Origin: JAPOXR01 sp965214695
Lineage (GTDB): Bacteria > Pseudomonadota > Alphaproteobacteria > Rhodobacterales > Rhodobacteraceae
Assembly (NCBI GenBank): GCA_965214695.1
Contig: OZ243967.1
Location: forward strand, 434,001-498,000
Direction: 5' to 3'
Length of the DNA stretch: 64,000 bases
The position numbers and the translations under genes are program-made. Shown one piece after another: positions 8,289-16,651 of this stretch. The first letter of the stretch is position 1, and each line of letters begins with the position of its first letter. The notes under the pieces were generated by a model. It saw nothing but the letters and a program-made list of their open reading frames with translations, had not been told where the DNA came from and ran no database searches.

Positions 8289-9014
8289 TCAATCTCCTTG
8301 TCGTCCGTCTTGCCGCTCGGCCGGTCGGTCCCCGCAATCGCCGATGGAGGCACGAATTTGCTCAATATTGTGGCGCAGGACCGATATCTGGTCGGCCGAT
8401 TCTACGCCAAACACCGCCGAGCCGGCAACCAGCACATTTGCGCCGGCGGCAACCGCGGCCGGGGCAGTGTCGGGCGCAATCCCGCCATCGACCTGCAGGC
8501 GAATCGGCCGGTCATCAATCATGGCAGCGATGTCGCTGATTTTCGGCAACTGGCCGTCGATGAATGACTGCCCGCCAAAGCCGGGATTCACGGTCATGAC
8601 GCAGACAAGATCGAGTTGATCAAGAAGTGGCTCGACGGCAGCTGCAGGGGTGGACGGATTCACCGCCAAGCCGGCACGCTTGCCATGCCTACGGATCGTC
8701 TGCAACGTGCGGTGAACATGCGGCGTCGCCTCGCCATGGACGGTAATGATGTCTGCCCCGGCCCGGACATAATCCTCGATATAACAATCAACCGGGCTGA
8801 TCATCAGGTGAACATCCATCACGGTCCGTATGTAGGGGCGGATTGCCGCGCACATTGCCGGGCCGAAGGAGAGGTTTGGCACGAAGTGACCATCCATGAC
8901 GTCGACGTGGATCCAGTCGGCACCGGCCTCCTCGACCGCGGTGATCTCGTCGCCAAGACGGGCAAAATCGGCACTCAGGATCGATGGTGCAATCCTGACT
9001 GGTCGCCCCGTCAT
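8289..9014 (-). CDS. rpe: Ribulose-phosphate 3-epimerase
   Basis: Interconverts ribulose 5-phosphate and xylulose 5-phosphate (EC 5.1.3.1) in the pentose phosphate pathway. The 241-residue TIM barrel shows the family motifs in order: IAPSILSADFARLGDE at the start, HVDVMDGHFVPNLSFGP with metal ligands His and Asp near residue 35, MTVNPGFGGQ near residue 145, and the phosphate-binding VDGGI near residue 175. Length is slightly above the usual 220-230. A GTG six bases upstream is an alternative start. It heads a two-gene operon with the thioredoxin-fold protein. Confidence 0.96.
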   Translation of the reverse strand: MTGRPVRIAPSILSADFARLGDEITAVEEAGADWIHVDVMDGHFVPNLSFGPAMCAAIRPYIRTVMDVHLMISPVDCYIEDYVRAGADIITVHGEATPHVHRTLQTIRRHGKRAGLAVNPSTPAAAVEPLLDQLDLVCVMTVNPGFGGQSFIDGQLPKISDIAAMIDDRPIRLQVDGGIAPDTAPAAVAAGANVLVAGSAVFGVESADQISVLRHNIEQIRASIGDCGDRPAERQDGRQGD

Positions 9015-9041
9015 CGACACGATCCGGCTGGCAGATGCACG

Positions 9042-11003
9042 TCACTGCCCGCCGAGAGCCGACCGGTTCATGCGGTTCTCGACGAGGTCATCGACCACGC
9101 CGGGGTCGGCCAGGGTGGAGGTATCACCGAGTGCGCCGTAATCATCCTCGGCAATCTTGCGCAGGATTCGTCGCATGATCTTGCCGGAACGTGTTTTCGG
9201 CAGTCCCGGCGCCCACTGGATGATATCTGGCTTGGCGATTGGCCCGATTTCCTTGCGCACCCACAATTCGAGGTCCTTTCGCAATTGCTCGGACGGTGAC
9301 ACGTCGCCCATCAGGGTGACATAGGCATAGATACCCTGGCCCTTGATTTCGTGCGGGTAGCCGACCACCGCCGCTTCCGCAACGTCGGGATGTGCAACCA
9401 GGGCACTTTCGATTTCGGCGGTTCCCATGCGATGACCGGACACGTTGAGGACATCATCGACCCGGCCGGTGATCCAGTAATTTCCCTCGGTATCCCGCCG
9501 ACATCCGTCGCCGGTGAAATAGTAACCCTGGTATTGCTGGAAATAGGTTTCCATGAAGCGTTGGTGATCGCCGTACACCGTGCGCATCTGGCCGGGCCAA
9601 CTATCACTGATGCACAGCACCCCCTCTGCTTCCATCGCATCAATTTCCCGGCCGGATTCCGGCTCGAGAATCGCTGGCCTGATGCCGAAGAACGGCCTGG
9701 TAGCCGAACCTGGCCGGGTTGCAACGGCACCCGGAACCGGCGTGATCAAATGGCCACCAGTTTCGGTTTGCCACCAGGTGTCGACGATCGGGCAGGAATT
9801 GCCGCCGACGACATCGTTGTACCAGTTCCACGCTTCCGGATTGATTGGCTCGCCAACGGTACCCAATACCCGCAGGGATGACAAATCCGCCTGCCTGACC
9901 CAGCTGTCGCCCTGGCCCATCAGGGCCCGGATGGCGGTCGGTGCGGTATAGAACTGGTTCACGCGGTGTTTTTCGCACACTTGCCAGAAACGGGAGCAGT
10001 CCGGGTAAGTCGGGACCCCCTCGAACATCAGCGTGGTGGCGCCATTGGCTAGCGGTCCGTAGACGATGTAGCTGTGACCGGTGACCCAGCCGACATCGGC
10101 CGTGCACCAGTAGATGTCGCCATCATGGTAGTCGAAGACAATCTGGTGGGTGAAGGATGCGTAGACCAAATAGCCGGCGGAACTGTGTACGACACCCTTC
10201 GGCTTGCCGGTCGATCCCGAGGTATAGAGCACGAATAACGGACTCTCGGCCTCCATGACCTCACAGTCGCAGTCGGCCGATACCTCGGCCGACAGCTGCG
10301 AGTAGCTGAAATCCCGCCCCGGCTTCCAGTCGATTTCGGCACCGGTGCGCTCGACGACCAGCACCTTGACGCCATCCGGACATTGCCCCATCGCCTTGTC
10401 GGTATTGTGCTTGAGCGGGCTGTTGCGGCCGCCACGCGGCGCCTCGTCGGCAGTAATGACCAGTTCCGCACCACAATCCTTGACCCGGCTGGCGAGTGCA
10501 TCGGGACTGAACCCGGCAAAGACCACCGAGTGCACGGCGCCGACCCTGGCGCAGGCCAGCATGGCAAACGCTGCCTCAGGGATCATCGGCAGGTAGATGA
10601 CTACCCGGTCGCCCCTGCTGACGCCAAGCCCTTTCAGGACATTGGCCATCCTGCACACCGACTCGTGCAATTCCCGGTAGCTGATGCTCCGAACGTCTTC
10701 CGTTGGATCATCCGGCTCCCAGATGATGGCCGTCTGGTCTGCCCGTTTTGCCAAATGGCGGTCGACGCAGTTGGCCGAGACATTGAGCAACCCGTCCTCG
10801 AACCACTTGATGGACACGTCCGGGTAGTCGAAACAGACATTCTTCACGCTGTTGAATGGTTTCACCCAGTCAATTCGTCGTGCGATCCTGGCCCAGGAAC
10901 CTTCCGGATCATCCCTGAACTCGGCCTGTAGCCGGTCATATTCCTGGCGATCGATGTGCGCCCTGGCAACAAATTCAGGGTCGGGGGAATATACGTCGTT
11001 CAT
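9042..11003 (-). CDS. acsA: Acetyl-CoA synthetase
   Basis: AMP-forming acetate:CoA ligase (EC 6.2.1.1), which activates acetate through an acetyl-AMP intermediate. The 653-residue product matches the family length of about 650. Visible motifs are the P-loop YTSGSTGKPKGV (near residue 265), the WTADVGW-like CTADVGWVTGHSY, VDTWWQTETGG (near 415) and the YFTGDGC / GRVDDVLNVSGHR hinge. The C-terminal TRSGKIMRR holds the Lys that is catalytic and is acetylated for regulation in characterised enzymes. The start was set at the ATG at 11003; the frame upstream is open but not homologous. It diverges from the pxpBCA operon with 233 bases between. Confidence 0.96.
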   Translation of the reverse strand: MNDVYSPDPEFVARAHIDRQEYDRLQAEFRDDPEGSWARIARRIDWVKPFNSVKNVCFDYPDVSIKWFEDGLLNVSANCVDRHLAKRADQTAIIWEPDDPTEDVRSISYRELHESVCRMANVLKGLGVSRGDRVVIYLPMIPEAAFAMLACARVGAVHSVVFAGFSPDALASRVKDCGAELVITADEAPRGGRNSPLKHNTDKAMGQCPDGVKVLVVERTGAEIDWKPGRDFSYSQLSAEVSADCDCEVMEAESPLFVLYTSGSTGKPKGVVHSSAGYLVYASFTHQIVFDYHDGDIYWCTADVGWVTGHSYIVYGPLANGATTLMFEGVPTYPDCSRFWQVCEKHRVNQFYTAPTAIRALMGQGDSWVRQADLSSLRVLGTVGEPINPEAWNWYNDVVGGNSCPIVDTWWQTETGGHLITPVPGAVATRPGSATRPFFGIRPAILEPESGREIDAMEAEGVLCISDSWPGQMRTVYGDHQRFMETYFQQYQGYYFTGDGCRRDTEGNYWITGRVDDVLNVSGHRMGTAEIESALVAHPDVAEAAVVGYPHEIKGQGIYAYVTLMGDVSPSEQLRKDLELWVRKEIGPIAKPDIIQWAPGLPKTRSGKIMRRILRKIAEDDYGALGDTSTLADPGVVDDLVENRMNRSALGGQ

Positions 11004-11236
11004 TTTCTTGTCCGATGATCTGCCAGCCTTGCCGCCATTGAATGCGGTACGACATGCGGGTTGAACTTCCGCACCGGATACTAGACCAATTCGGCAACGA
11101 CAACAAAGTGCGGATTGCGACAGGGCGCCACCGGGCAAGGCCCGCAATGGCCATGAAAGGGGGCAGGTGTAGCGGGGCATCATCACCGGACCAACCCCGG
11201 CACATGCGCAGCCGCCACCAGGGCCGAATACAAGTA

Positions 11237-11968
11237 ATGGCATCAACAGGTGAAAGCTTTCCGAAGGTATCGTTGGCCGGCGACCAGGCGATCCTGGTGA
11301 CCTTCGGTGCGCAATACTCCGCTCGAACCAGCCGGGCGGTTCTGGCATTCGATGCGGCGCTCGCCGATGCCCCGAAGGGGGTGATCGAGACCGCACCCAC
11401 AATTCGGTCAGTGCTGGTTGCATTCGACCCGCTTGTCCTGGCGCCGGATGCGCTGGTCAGATGGTGCCAGTCGCTGCTCGCTTCCCGGAACTGGCTGGAA
11501 TCGGATGCAGTGCCAGGACGGCGTTGGGAAATTCCGGTGGTATATTCCGGTGCCAGCGCCCCGGACCTGGCCGAGACTGCCCATCTGGCCGGGCTGGCCG
11601 AAGATGAGCTGATCGGGCTTCACGCCGGCATCGACCTCTCGGTTCTCTGCCTCGGCTTCTCCCCCGGCCTCATCTATCTTGCCGAGCTTCCGGACCAGTT
11701 TGCAATTCCCCGCCGGCAATCCTTTGGCAAGCCGGTCGAGCCTGGCGCCATTCTTGTCGCCAACCGTCAAACCGTGGTTCCGTCCACCCCCATTCCGACC
11801 GGATGGCGGCAAATCGGTCGGACACCATTCCGCTCCTTCCGCCTCGACGCCTCACCAAGATTTGTCATTTCACCCGGCGATACGATCCGGTTCCGGCCGG
11901 TTACCCGCCGGGAAGCGGAACGATTCGATCACAGCCAGTTTGCGGGCATGGAAGATGGCGGCGCTTAG
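11237..11968 (+). CDS. pxpB: 5-oxoprolinase subunit PxpB (KipI family)
   Basis: Subunit of the bacterial ATP-dependent 5-oxoprolinase, which hydrolyses 5-oxoproline (a damage product of glutamine and glutamate) to glutamate. The 243-residue product carries the KipI/allophanate hydrolase subunit 1 domain, with LCLGFSPGLIYLAELP near residue 140 and the conserved TGWRQIGRTP near residue 190. I chose the ATG at 11237 because the open frame upstream of it lacks family resemblance. It overlaps pxpC by 14 bases, and pxpC in turn overlaps pxpA, so the three are translationally coupled. Confidence 0.93.
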   Translation: MASTGESFPKVSLAGDQAILVTFGAQYSARTSRAVLAFDAALADAPKGVIETAPTIRSVLVAFDPLVLAPDALVRWCQSLLASRNWLESDAVPGRRWEIPVVYSGASAPDLAETAHLAGLAEDELIGLHAGIDLSVLCLGFSPGLIYLAELPDQFAIPRRQSFGKPVEPGAILVANRQTVVPSTPIPTGWRQIGRTPFRSFRLDASPRFVISPGDTIRFRPVTRREAERFDHSQFAGMEDGGA

Positions 11969-12971
11969 GATCGTCGAGATCCTTCCCGGCGCCACCATCC
12001 AGGATGGCGGCAGACGGGGATGGCGGCGCTACGGTGTCACCGTCGGCGGCGCCATCGATGCCTATGCCCTGGCCGAGGGCCAGGCCTTGCTCGGCAACGA
12101 CCGTGATGCGGCCGCCCTGGAACTGTTCGCCTTTGGCGGAAAATTCCACTGCTGCGGAGATCTGGCCATCGCCACCTCCGGCGCCAGGATGGACATTCTG
12201 GTCAATCGACAAAGGGCACGATGGCGCTCGATCATAACCCTTCGGCAGGATGACCTCCTCGAGATCGGCCAGGCCAGCCGGGGCGTCTACGGATACCTTC
12301 ACCTGCCAGGCGGAATCGACTGCCCGGAAATGCTGGGCTCCAAATCCACGCATGCTGCTTCGGGGCTCGGCTGGACGCCGCAAGCAGGCGAGTTCCTGCG
12401 GCCGACAGCATCCCATCCGTCCCGGCTGGAATGCCTGATGCCCGAGCCGGGCTATTTTGCCGACCGGGTGATCCGCGTCATGGATACTCCGCAATCGGAT
12501 CTGTTTTCCGATGCCGATCGCAAGGCGATCACCGAACGGGAATTTGTCGTCTCGGCCCGGCGAAACCGAATGGGCATCGGCCTCGAGAGCGGGAATTTTG
12601 CCTTCGAGGCGCTCGCCGGCCTGACCCTGGCCTCCGATGCCATCGTTCCTGGCGACATCCAGGTGTCCGGCGATGGATCGGCGACGGTATTGATGGCCGA
12701 CAGCCAACCGGTTGGCGGCTATCCACGCCTGGCCACGGTCATTACCGCCGACCGGCACAGGCTTGCGCAAATTCCGTCAGGCGACAGGTTCCGGATGGTC
12801 CGGGTCGGCCCCGAACGGGCGGTTGGCGCCCTGAAGGCGATGAACAAGGAAGTATTGGAGCTTGCCGGACGACTTGACAGGAGTCGGCGTGATCCATCAC
12901 GGATGGATGATCTTCTGTCCTATTCACTGATAAGCGGCGTGACCGCGGGAGATGATGAAAGTGAAAATTGA
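11955..12971 (+). CDS. pxpC: 5-oxoprolinase subunit PxpC (KipA family)
   Basis: Second subunit of 5-oxoprolinase, 338 residues, of the KipA / allophanate hydrolase subunit 2 family (biotin-dependent carboxylase-like domain, usual length 300-340). The N-terminus contains the signature GATIQDGGRRGWRRYGVTVGGAID, followed by LLGNDRDAAALE. Later motifs include RNRMGIGLE and SDAIVPGDIQVSGDG, both typical of KipA. PxpB and PxpC form a complex that works with PxpA. The start at 11955 lies inside the end of pxpB. Confidence 0.94.
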   Translation: MAALRIVEILPGATIQDGGRRGWRRYGVTVGGAIDAYALAEGQALLGNDRDAAALELFAFGGKFHCCGDLAIATSGARMDILVNRQRARWRSIITLRQDDLLEIGQASRGVYGYLHLPGGIDCPEMLGSKSTHAASGLGWTPQAGEFLRPTASHPSRLECLMPEPGYFADRVIRVMDTPQSDLFSDADRKAITEREFVVSARRNRMGIGLESGNFAFEALAGLTLASDAIVPGDIQVSGDGSATVLMADSQPVGGYPRLATVITADRHRLAQIPSGDRFRMVRVGPERAVGALKAMNKEVLELAGRLDRSRRDPSRMDDLLSYSLISGVTAGDDESEN

Positions 12972-13716
12972 CCTCAATTCGGATTTGGGCGAGAGTTTCG
13001 GGCCCTGGCGGATGGGCAACGACCAGGAAATCCTCAAGATCGTCACCTCGGCCAATGTTGCATGCGGGTTCCATGCCGGGGATCCGCTGGAAATGCGACG
13101 AACCTGCCGCACCTGCATCAACAACAATGTCGGAATTGGTGCGCATCCCGGCTTCAGGGACCTCGCCGGTTTTGGTCGAAACGAGATCTATGGGCTTGGC
13201 AGCGACGAGGTCAGGGCCATGGTCATTTACCAGATCGGCGCCCTGCAGGCGATCGCCAGATCGGAGGGAGGCGCCGTGCGGCATGTGAAGATGCATGGTG
13301 CCCTGGCCAACATGGCAAGCCGTGACCAGGGGCTGGCCGATACCGTCGTTGATGCCGTTCTTGAACTCGATACCAACCTGATCATTGTCACCATCGCTGC
13401 CACTTGCCTGCAGAAAGCTGCAGAACGGGCCGGGGCAAGATTTGCCCCGGAGGTCTTCGCTGACAGGACCTACGAGGATGATGGGACACTGACCCCCCGA
13501 AACGAGCCGGACGCAGTCATCCACGATCCGACAGCATGCGCCGATCACGTGCTCCGCATGATCGAGCACGGCGCCATCATCTCGAAATCTGGTCGCAAGA
13601 TCCCCATCAATCCGGCGACGATCTGCGTCCATGGCGATAATGACGGCGCAGTCGCCATTGCCGCCACCATTCGCGAGCGCCTCGACCGGGTCGGCATCAC
13701 CGTCGAGGCCTTCTAG
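12952..13716 (+). CDS. pxpA: 5-oxoprolinase subunit PxpA (LamB/YcsF family)
   Basis: LamB/YcsF-family subunit that hydrolyses the phosphorylated lactam in 5-oxoproline breakdown. The 254-residue product has the family hallmarks DLNSDLGESFGPW at the start, SANVACGFHAGDP near residue 35, IGAHPGFRDLAGFGR near residue 60 and KMHGALANMA near residue 105. The ATG at 12952 overlaps pxpC by 20 bases. The order pxpB-pxpC-pxpA without a transporter gene suggests a housekeeping detoxification role rather than import and use of oxoproline (inference). Confidence 0.95.
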   Translation: MMKVKIDLNSDLGESFGPWRMGNDQEILKIVTSANVACGFHAGDPLEMRRTCRTCINNNVGIGAHPGFRDLAGFGRNEIYGLGSDEVRAMVIYQIGALQAIARSEGGAVRHVKMHGALANMASRDQGLADTVVDAVLELDTNLIIVTIAATCLQKAAERAGARFAPEVFADRTYEDDGTLTPRNEPDAVIHDPTACADHVLRMIEHGAIISKSGRKIPINPATICVHGDNDGAVAIAATIRERLDRVGITVEAF

Positions 13717-13734
13717 CCGGCCACAACCGGACAA

Positions 13735-13750
13735 GGCTGCCGGAGCAGCC
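13735..13750 (+). terminator. Weak hairpin after pxpA
   Basis: GGCTGC and GCAGCC pair over a CGGA loop 18 bases after the pxpA stop. There is no T run, so this may be a weak terminator or a 3' mRNA-stabilising stem. It is the only hairpin seen directly behind the operon. Confidence 0.3.
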
Positions 13751-14160
13751 CGTCCCTGCCGCAAGACGGTCCCTACACGACCGTGACCGTCAGCGGGGCC
13801 AGGCCGTCGATCTCGACGATTGGCGCGTCATCCCTGGTGACCGCCGATGCCCCGGACAGCGCACCGGTGAAGAACGGAATCTCCCGGCCCCAATCATGCT
13901 TTTCTCGATGGCATGGCCTGCAAGGTGTTGCCCAACGCAACATGCCGGTGGGCCAAAGGCCCGAATCCGATGATGGGAAGCGTGACCGGGAAAGGTTGCC
14001 CGAAGGGAAATTCCGGCTCTGCAATTTCGTCCTCACGACCGCCAGCGACCAACCGACAAAAGGCCCGCCGCGACGGCGGCCCTGCGGTCACAATGTCGGT
14101 CGAGAGGGCCATGTCAAGCCAGCGCAGCCGCCGCCGTGCCGGCAGACCACGGCCCGTCCA
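13751..14160 (-). other. No intact gene; possible frameshifted remnant downstream of rplI
   Basis: Between pxpA and rplI no complete gene is visible. On the minus strand two overlapping frames (14112-13894 and 14036-13773) could be joined by a shift near 13900-13915. Together they give about 110 residues with a protein-like composition, including PFPVTLPIIGFGPLAHRH and DDAPIVEIDGLAPLTVTV. I do not recognise the family, and the reading could be chance in GC-rich DNA. Confidence 0.2.
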
Positions 14161-14886
14161 TTATTCCGCCTTGGCCTCTTCGGCAGTCTCTTCATTATCC
14201 GGGGACGCATCGGCAGCAAAATCAGATTCTTGCCCGCCATCATCAGATTCCGGTTCAGCCACGGCCTCGGCCGTGACTTCTGCACCCTGGCCGTTATCGC
14301 CCGGAACGGGTTCGGCTGTAGAATCGGCGTCATGGATGTCATCACCTGCAGCGAGTTCGGCCGTGGCCTCGACGTCCTGGTCGTCCTCGTCTTCACTGTC
14401 GCCCACGGCCGAGCCGGTCTGTGCCTGCTTTTCCGCCTCTTCCTCGGATCGGGCAACATTGATGCTGATGTCGACATCAACCTCGGGATGAAGCGAGACC
14501 GAAATCTCGTGAATGCCGATTTCCTTGATTGGCCGGGCCAGCAGGATTTGCTGCCTGTCGATCATCACGCCATCGTCGGATGCCGATTCCCAGATGTCGC
14601 GGGCGCTGACGGATCCGTACAGTGCGCCGGTTCCGGAGGCTGATCGAATGACGGTGAACATGCGTCCGGCGAGAGTTTCGGCGACCGATTCGGCTTCTTT
14701 GCGCAATTCGAGATTGCGGGTCTCGAGTTCGGACCGGCGCCGTTCGAATACTCGCCGGTTGTCCTCGGTGGCTCGCAGCGCTTTTCCTGCCGGAAGCAGA
14801 AAGTTCCGCCCGTAGCCATTCTTGACCCGGACAACATCGCCCATCTGCCCGAGCTTTGCGACCCGTTCAAGCAGAATGACTTCCAT
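14161..14886 (-). CDS. rplI: 50S ribosomal protein L9 with long acidic C-terminal tail
   Basis: Large-subunit ribosomal protein L9, which binds 23S rRNA at the base of the L1 stalk and influences frame maintenance. The N-terminal domain is clear: MEVILLERVAKLGQMGDVVRVKNGYGRNFLLP. The connecting helix and a C-terminal domain follow to about residue 150. Bacterial L9 is usually about 150 residues and often near 190-200 in alphaproteobacteria; this one is 241. The extra ~90 residues are almost only Asp, Glu, Ala, Ser and Gly with several AEPxSDD-like stretches, and are probably disordered. It is the last gene of rpsF-rpsR-rplI, 10 bases after rpsR. The start has a GGGAACGG-type upstream sequence. 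Confidence 0.95.
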   Translation of the reverse strand: MEVILLERVAKLGQMGDVVRVKNGYGRNFLLPAGKALRATEDNRRVFERRRSELETRNLELRKEAESVAETLAGRMFTVIRSASGTGALYGSVSARDIWESASDDGVMIDRQQILLARPIKEIGIHEISVSLHPEVDVDISINVARSEEEAEKQAQTGSAVGDSEDEDDQDVEATAELAAGDDIHDADSTAEPVPGDNGQGAEVTAEAVAEPESDDGGQESDFAADASPDNEETAEEAKAE

Positions 14887-14896
14887 TCCCGTTCTC

Positions 14897-15121
14897 CTAT
14901 CTGACCGAATAGGGCAGCAATGCGAGGAACCTCGCCCGCTTGATTGCCAGTGACAATTCCCGTTGCCGGCGGGCCGACACGGCAGACATCCGGCTCGGGG
15001 TGATCTTTCCCCGTTCGGAGATGAATTTCTGGAGCAGCTTGATGTCCTTGTAGTCAATCTTCGGTGCGTCCTGACCGGAGAACGGACAGACCTTCTTGCG
15101 GCGGAAAAATGTTCTTCTCAT
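14897..15121 (-). CDS. rpsR: 30S ribosomal protein S18
   Basis: Small-subunit ribosomal protein S18, 74 residues, the usual length. It has the signature RRKKVCPFSGQ near the start, DYKDIKLLQKFISERGKI in the middle and the basic ARRQRELSLAIKRARFLALLPY helix at the end. S18 pairs with S6 on the platform of the 30S subunit. It lies between rpsF (58 bases upstream) and rplI, the standard order. Confidence 0.98.
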   Translation of the reverse strand: MRRTFFRRKKVCPFSGQDAPKIDYKDIKLLQKFISERGKITPSRMSAVSARRQRELSLAIKRARFLALLPYSVR

Positions 15122-15179
15122 TCTGGTATATCCCGGGTTGGCAAAGGCGAATATGCGGGAGCAGTCATGTGAACTGCCA

Positions 15180-15500
15180 TCATTTCTGCATCATCGGTGA
15201 AGGCTGGTCAGAATGACTGCCCACCTTCACGGTCATGACCCGCAAGACGTCCTCGTGCAACCGCATCAGGCGCTCCATTTCCGCCACCGCCTCCGGGGGA
15301 GAATCGGTTTTCAGAAACATGTAGTGTCCCTTGCGGTTGCGGTTGATCTTGTAGGCCATCTTCAGAAGACCCCAGCTTTCGGTGCCGACGATCGTTCCAC
15401 CATTCTCGACCAGTATCGAGCCGAAATGTTCGACCAGACCGTCTGCCTGTGAAGATGAGAGATCCTGGCGCCCAATGAACACATGTTCATAGAGTGGCAT
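15180..15500 (-). CDS. rpsF: 30S ribosomal protein S6
   Basis: Small-subunit ribosomal protein S6, 106 residues. Motifs include MPLYEHVFIGRQDLS, GTIVGTESWGLLKMAYKINRNRKGHYM and the C-terminal MRLHEDVLRVMTVKV. It is somewhat shorter than many alphaproteobacterial S6 proteins, which carry a charged tail. First gene of the rpsF-rpsR-rplI operon; a GGACAGGA sequence precedes the ATG and a promoter lies about 100 bases upstream on the minus strand. Confidence 0.97.
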   Translation of the reverse strand: MPLYEHVFIGRQDLSSSQADGLVEHFGSILVENGGTIVGTESWGLLKMAYKINRNRKGHYMFLKTDSPPEAVAEMERLMRLHEDVLRVMTVKVGSHSDQPSPMMQK

Positions 15501-15599
15501 ATGCTATCCTGTCCTGCTGGCTTCACCGCGTGGTCAATTGTTTTCCGCCGCCACGCTCGAGAGGCCCGCAATCATCCAAGTTACGCGGAATCGGCGCGG

Positions 15600-15627
15600 G
15601 TTATACTTTCAGGCTGGACAATTGCAA
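15600..15627 (-). promoter_or_regulatory. Sigma-70-type promoter for the rpsF operon
   Basis: On the minus strand TTGCAA (15627-15622) and TATAAC (15605-15600) are separated by 16 bases. Transcription would start near 15593, leaving a leader of about 90 bases before the rpsF ATG at 15500. The region is shared with the divergent fabD gene. Confidence 0.5.
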
Positions 15628-15703
15628 GGCAAACAATGATTTTTTTTGCCGCGCGGGCCTCGAAACGAGTCGGTAGCTCACCGTGAGACGGCAGGAGTTG
15701 GCA

Positions 15704-16651
15704 ATGAAATTGGCATTGGTGTTCCCGGGGCAGGGGGCGCAGACCATCGGTATGGGCAGGGAGCTGGCCGACCATTATCCGCAATCTCGCCGGGTATTCG
15801 AGGAGGTCGATTCGGCATTGGGGGAGAGCCTGTCAGCCCTGATCTGGGAGGGCGGCATGAAGCAGCTGACCCTGACCGCAAATGCCCAGCCAGCGTTGAT
15901 GGCCACATCCATGGCTGCCCTGCGGGCCTTGCAGGCCGAGGGATTCGACCTTGACGCAGCCACGTTCGTGGCCGGTCACAGCCTCGGCGAATACAGCGCC
16001 TTGTGTGCATCCGGATCGCTGTCGCTTGCCGATACCGCCAGGTTGCTCAGGATCAGGGGGCGAGCCATGCAGGAGGCAACCCCTGAGGGGACGGGGAGGA
16101 TGGCGGCGCTGCTGGGACTGGACATCGATGCCGTTGCCGACATTGCCGTCGAGGCATCGGCACGGGGAATCTGTGAGGTCGCCAATGACAATGATCCCCG
16201 GCAAGTTGTCGTGTCGGGGGAAGGTCCGGCGGTGGAGCATGCCGCCGAACTTGCCAGATCCCGCGGCGCTCGGCGGGCAATCATGCTTCCCGTATCGGCG
16301 CCGTTCCACTGCAGCATGATGGCACCGGCCGAGCGGAAGATGCGGGCGGCGCTGGAGGGTTCCGACATTGCCAAGGCACGCATTCCATTGGTGGCCAATG
16401 TGCTGGCGGCGCCGGTGAAAGAACCGACCGACATCCGCGAGGCGCTGGTCCGGCAGATCACCGGGACGGTCAGGTGGCGCGAATCGATCCTTGCCATGGA
16501 ACGGGCCGGAATATCCTGTATCTGGGAGCTGGGCGCCGGCGCGGCGCTGTGCGGCATGGCCAGGAGGACCGCCTCGTCGATTTCCTGCCATGCGGTGGGA
16601 AATCCAGAGCAGGTGAAAACCGTTCTGGAGAAGTTTGAGGGTATGAAATAA
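15704..16651 (+). CDS. fabD: Malonyl-CoA:ACP transacylase
   Basis: Transfers malonyl from CoA to acyl carrier protein (EC 2.3.1.39), supplying the extender unit for fatty acid synthesis. The 315-residue product begins with ALVFPGQGAQTIGMG. It has the nucleophile Ser93 in AGHSLGEYSAL, an Arg-containing loop near residue 118 and the catalytic His in SAPFHCSMM near residue 203. I chose the ATG at 15704, preceded by GGAG; the frame extends only seven codons more. Its TAA is immediately followed by the fabG ATG, so the pair is coupled. Confidence 0.97.
   Translation: MKLALVFPGQGAQTIGMGRELADHYPQSRRVFEEVDSALGESLSALIWEGGMKQLTLTANAQPALMATSMAALRALQAEGFDLDAATFVAGHSLGEYSALCASGSLSLADTARLLRIRGRAMQEATPEGTGRMAALLGLDIDAVADIAVEASARGICEVANDNDPRQVVVSGEGPAVEHAAELARSRGARRAIMLPVSAPFHCSMMAPAERKMRAALEGSDIAKARIPLVANVLAAPVKEPTDIREALVRQITGTVRWRESILAMERAGISCIWELGAGAALCGMARRTASSISCHAVGNPEQVKTVLEKFEGMK

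Noticed and set aside
12742..13764. A 340-residue minus-strand frame opposite pxpA
   Set aside because: It covers the clearly conserved pxpC/pxpA genes on the other strand and shows no family motif.
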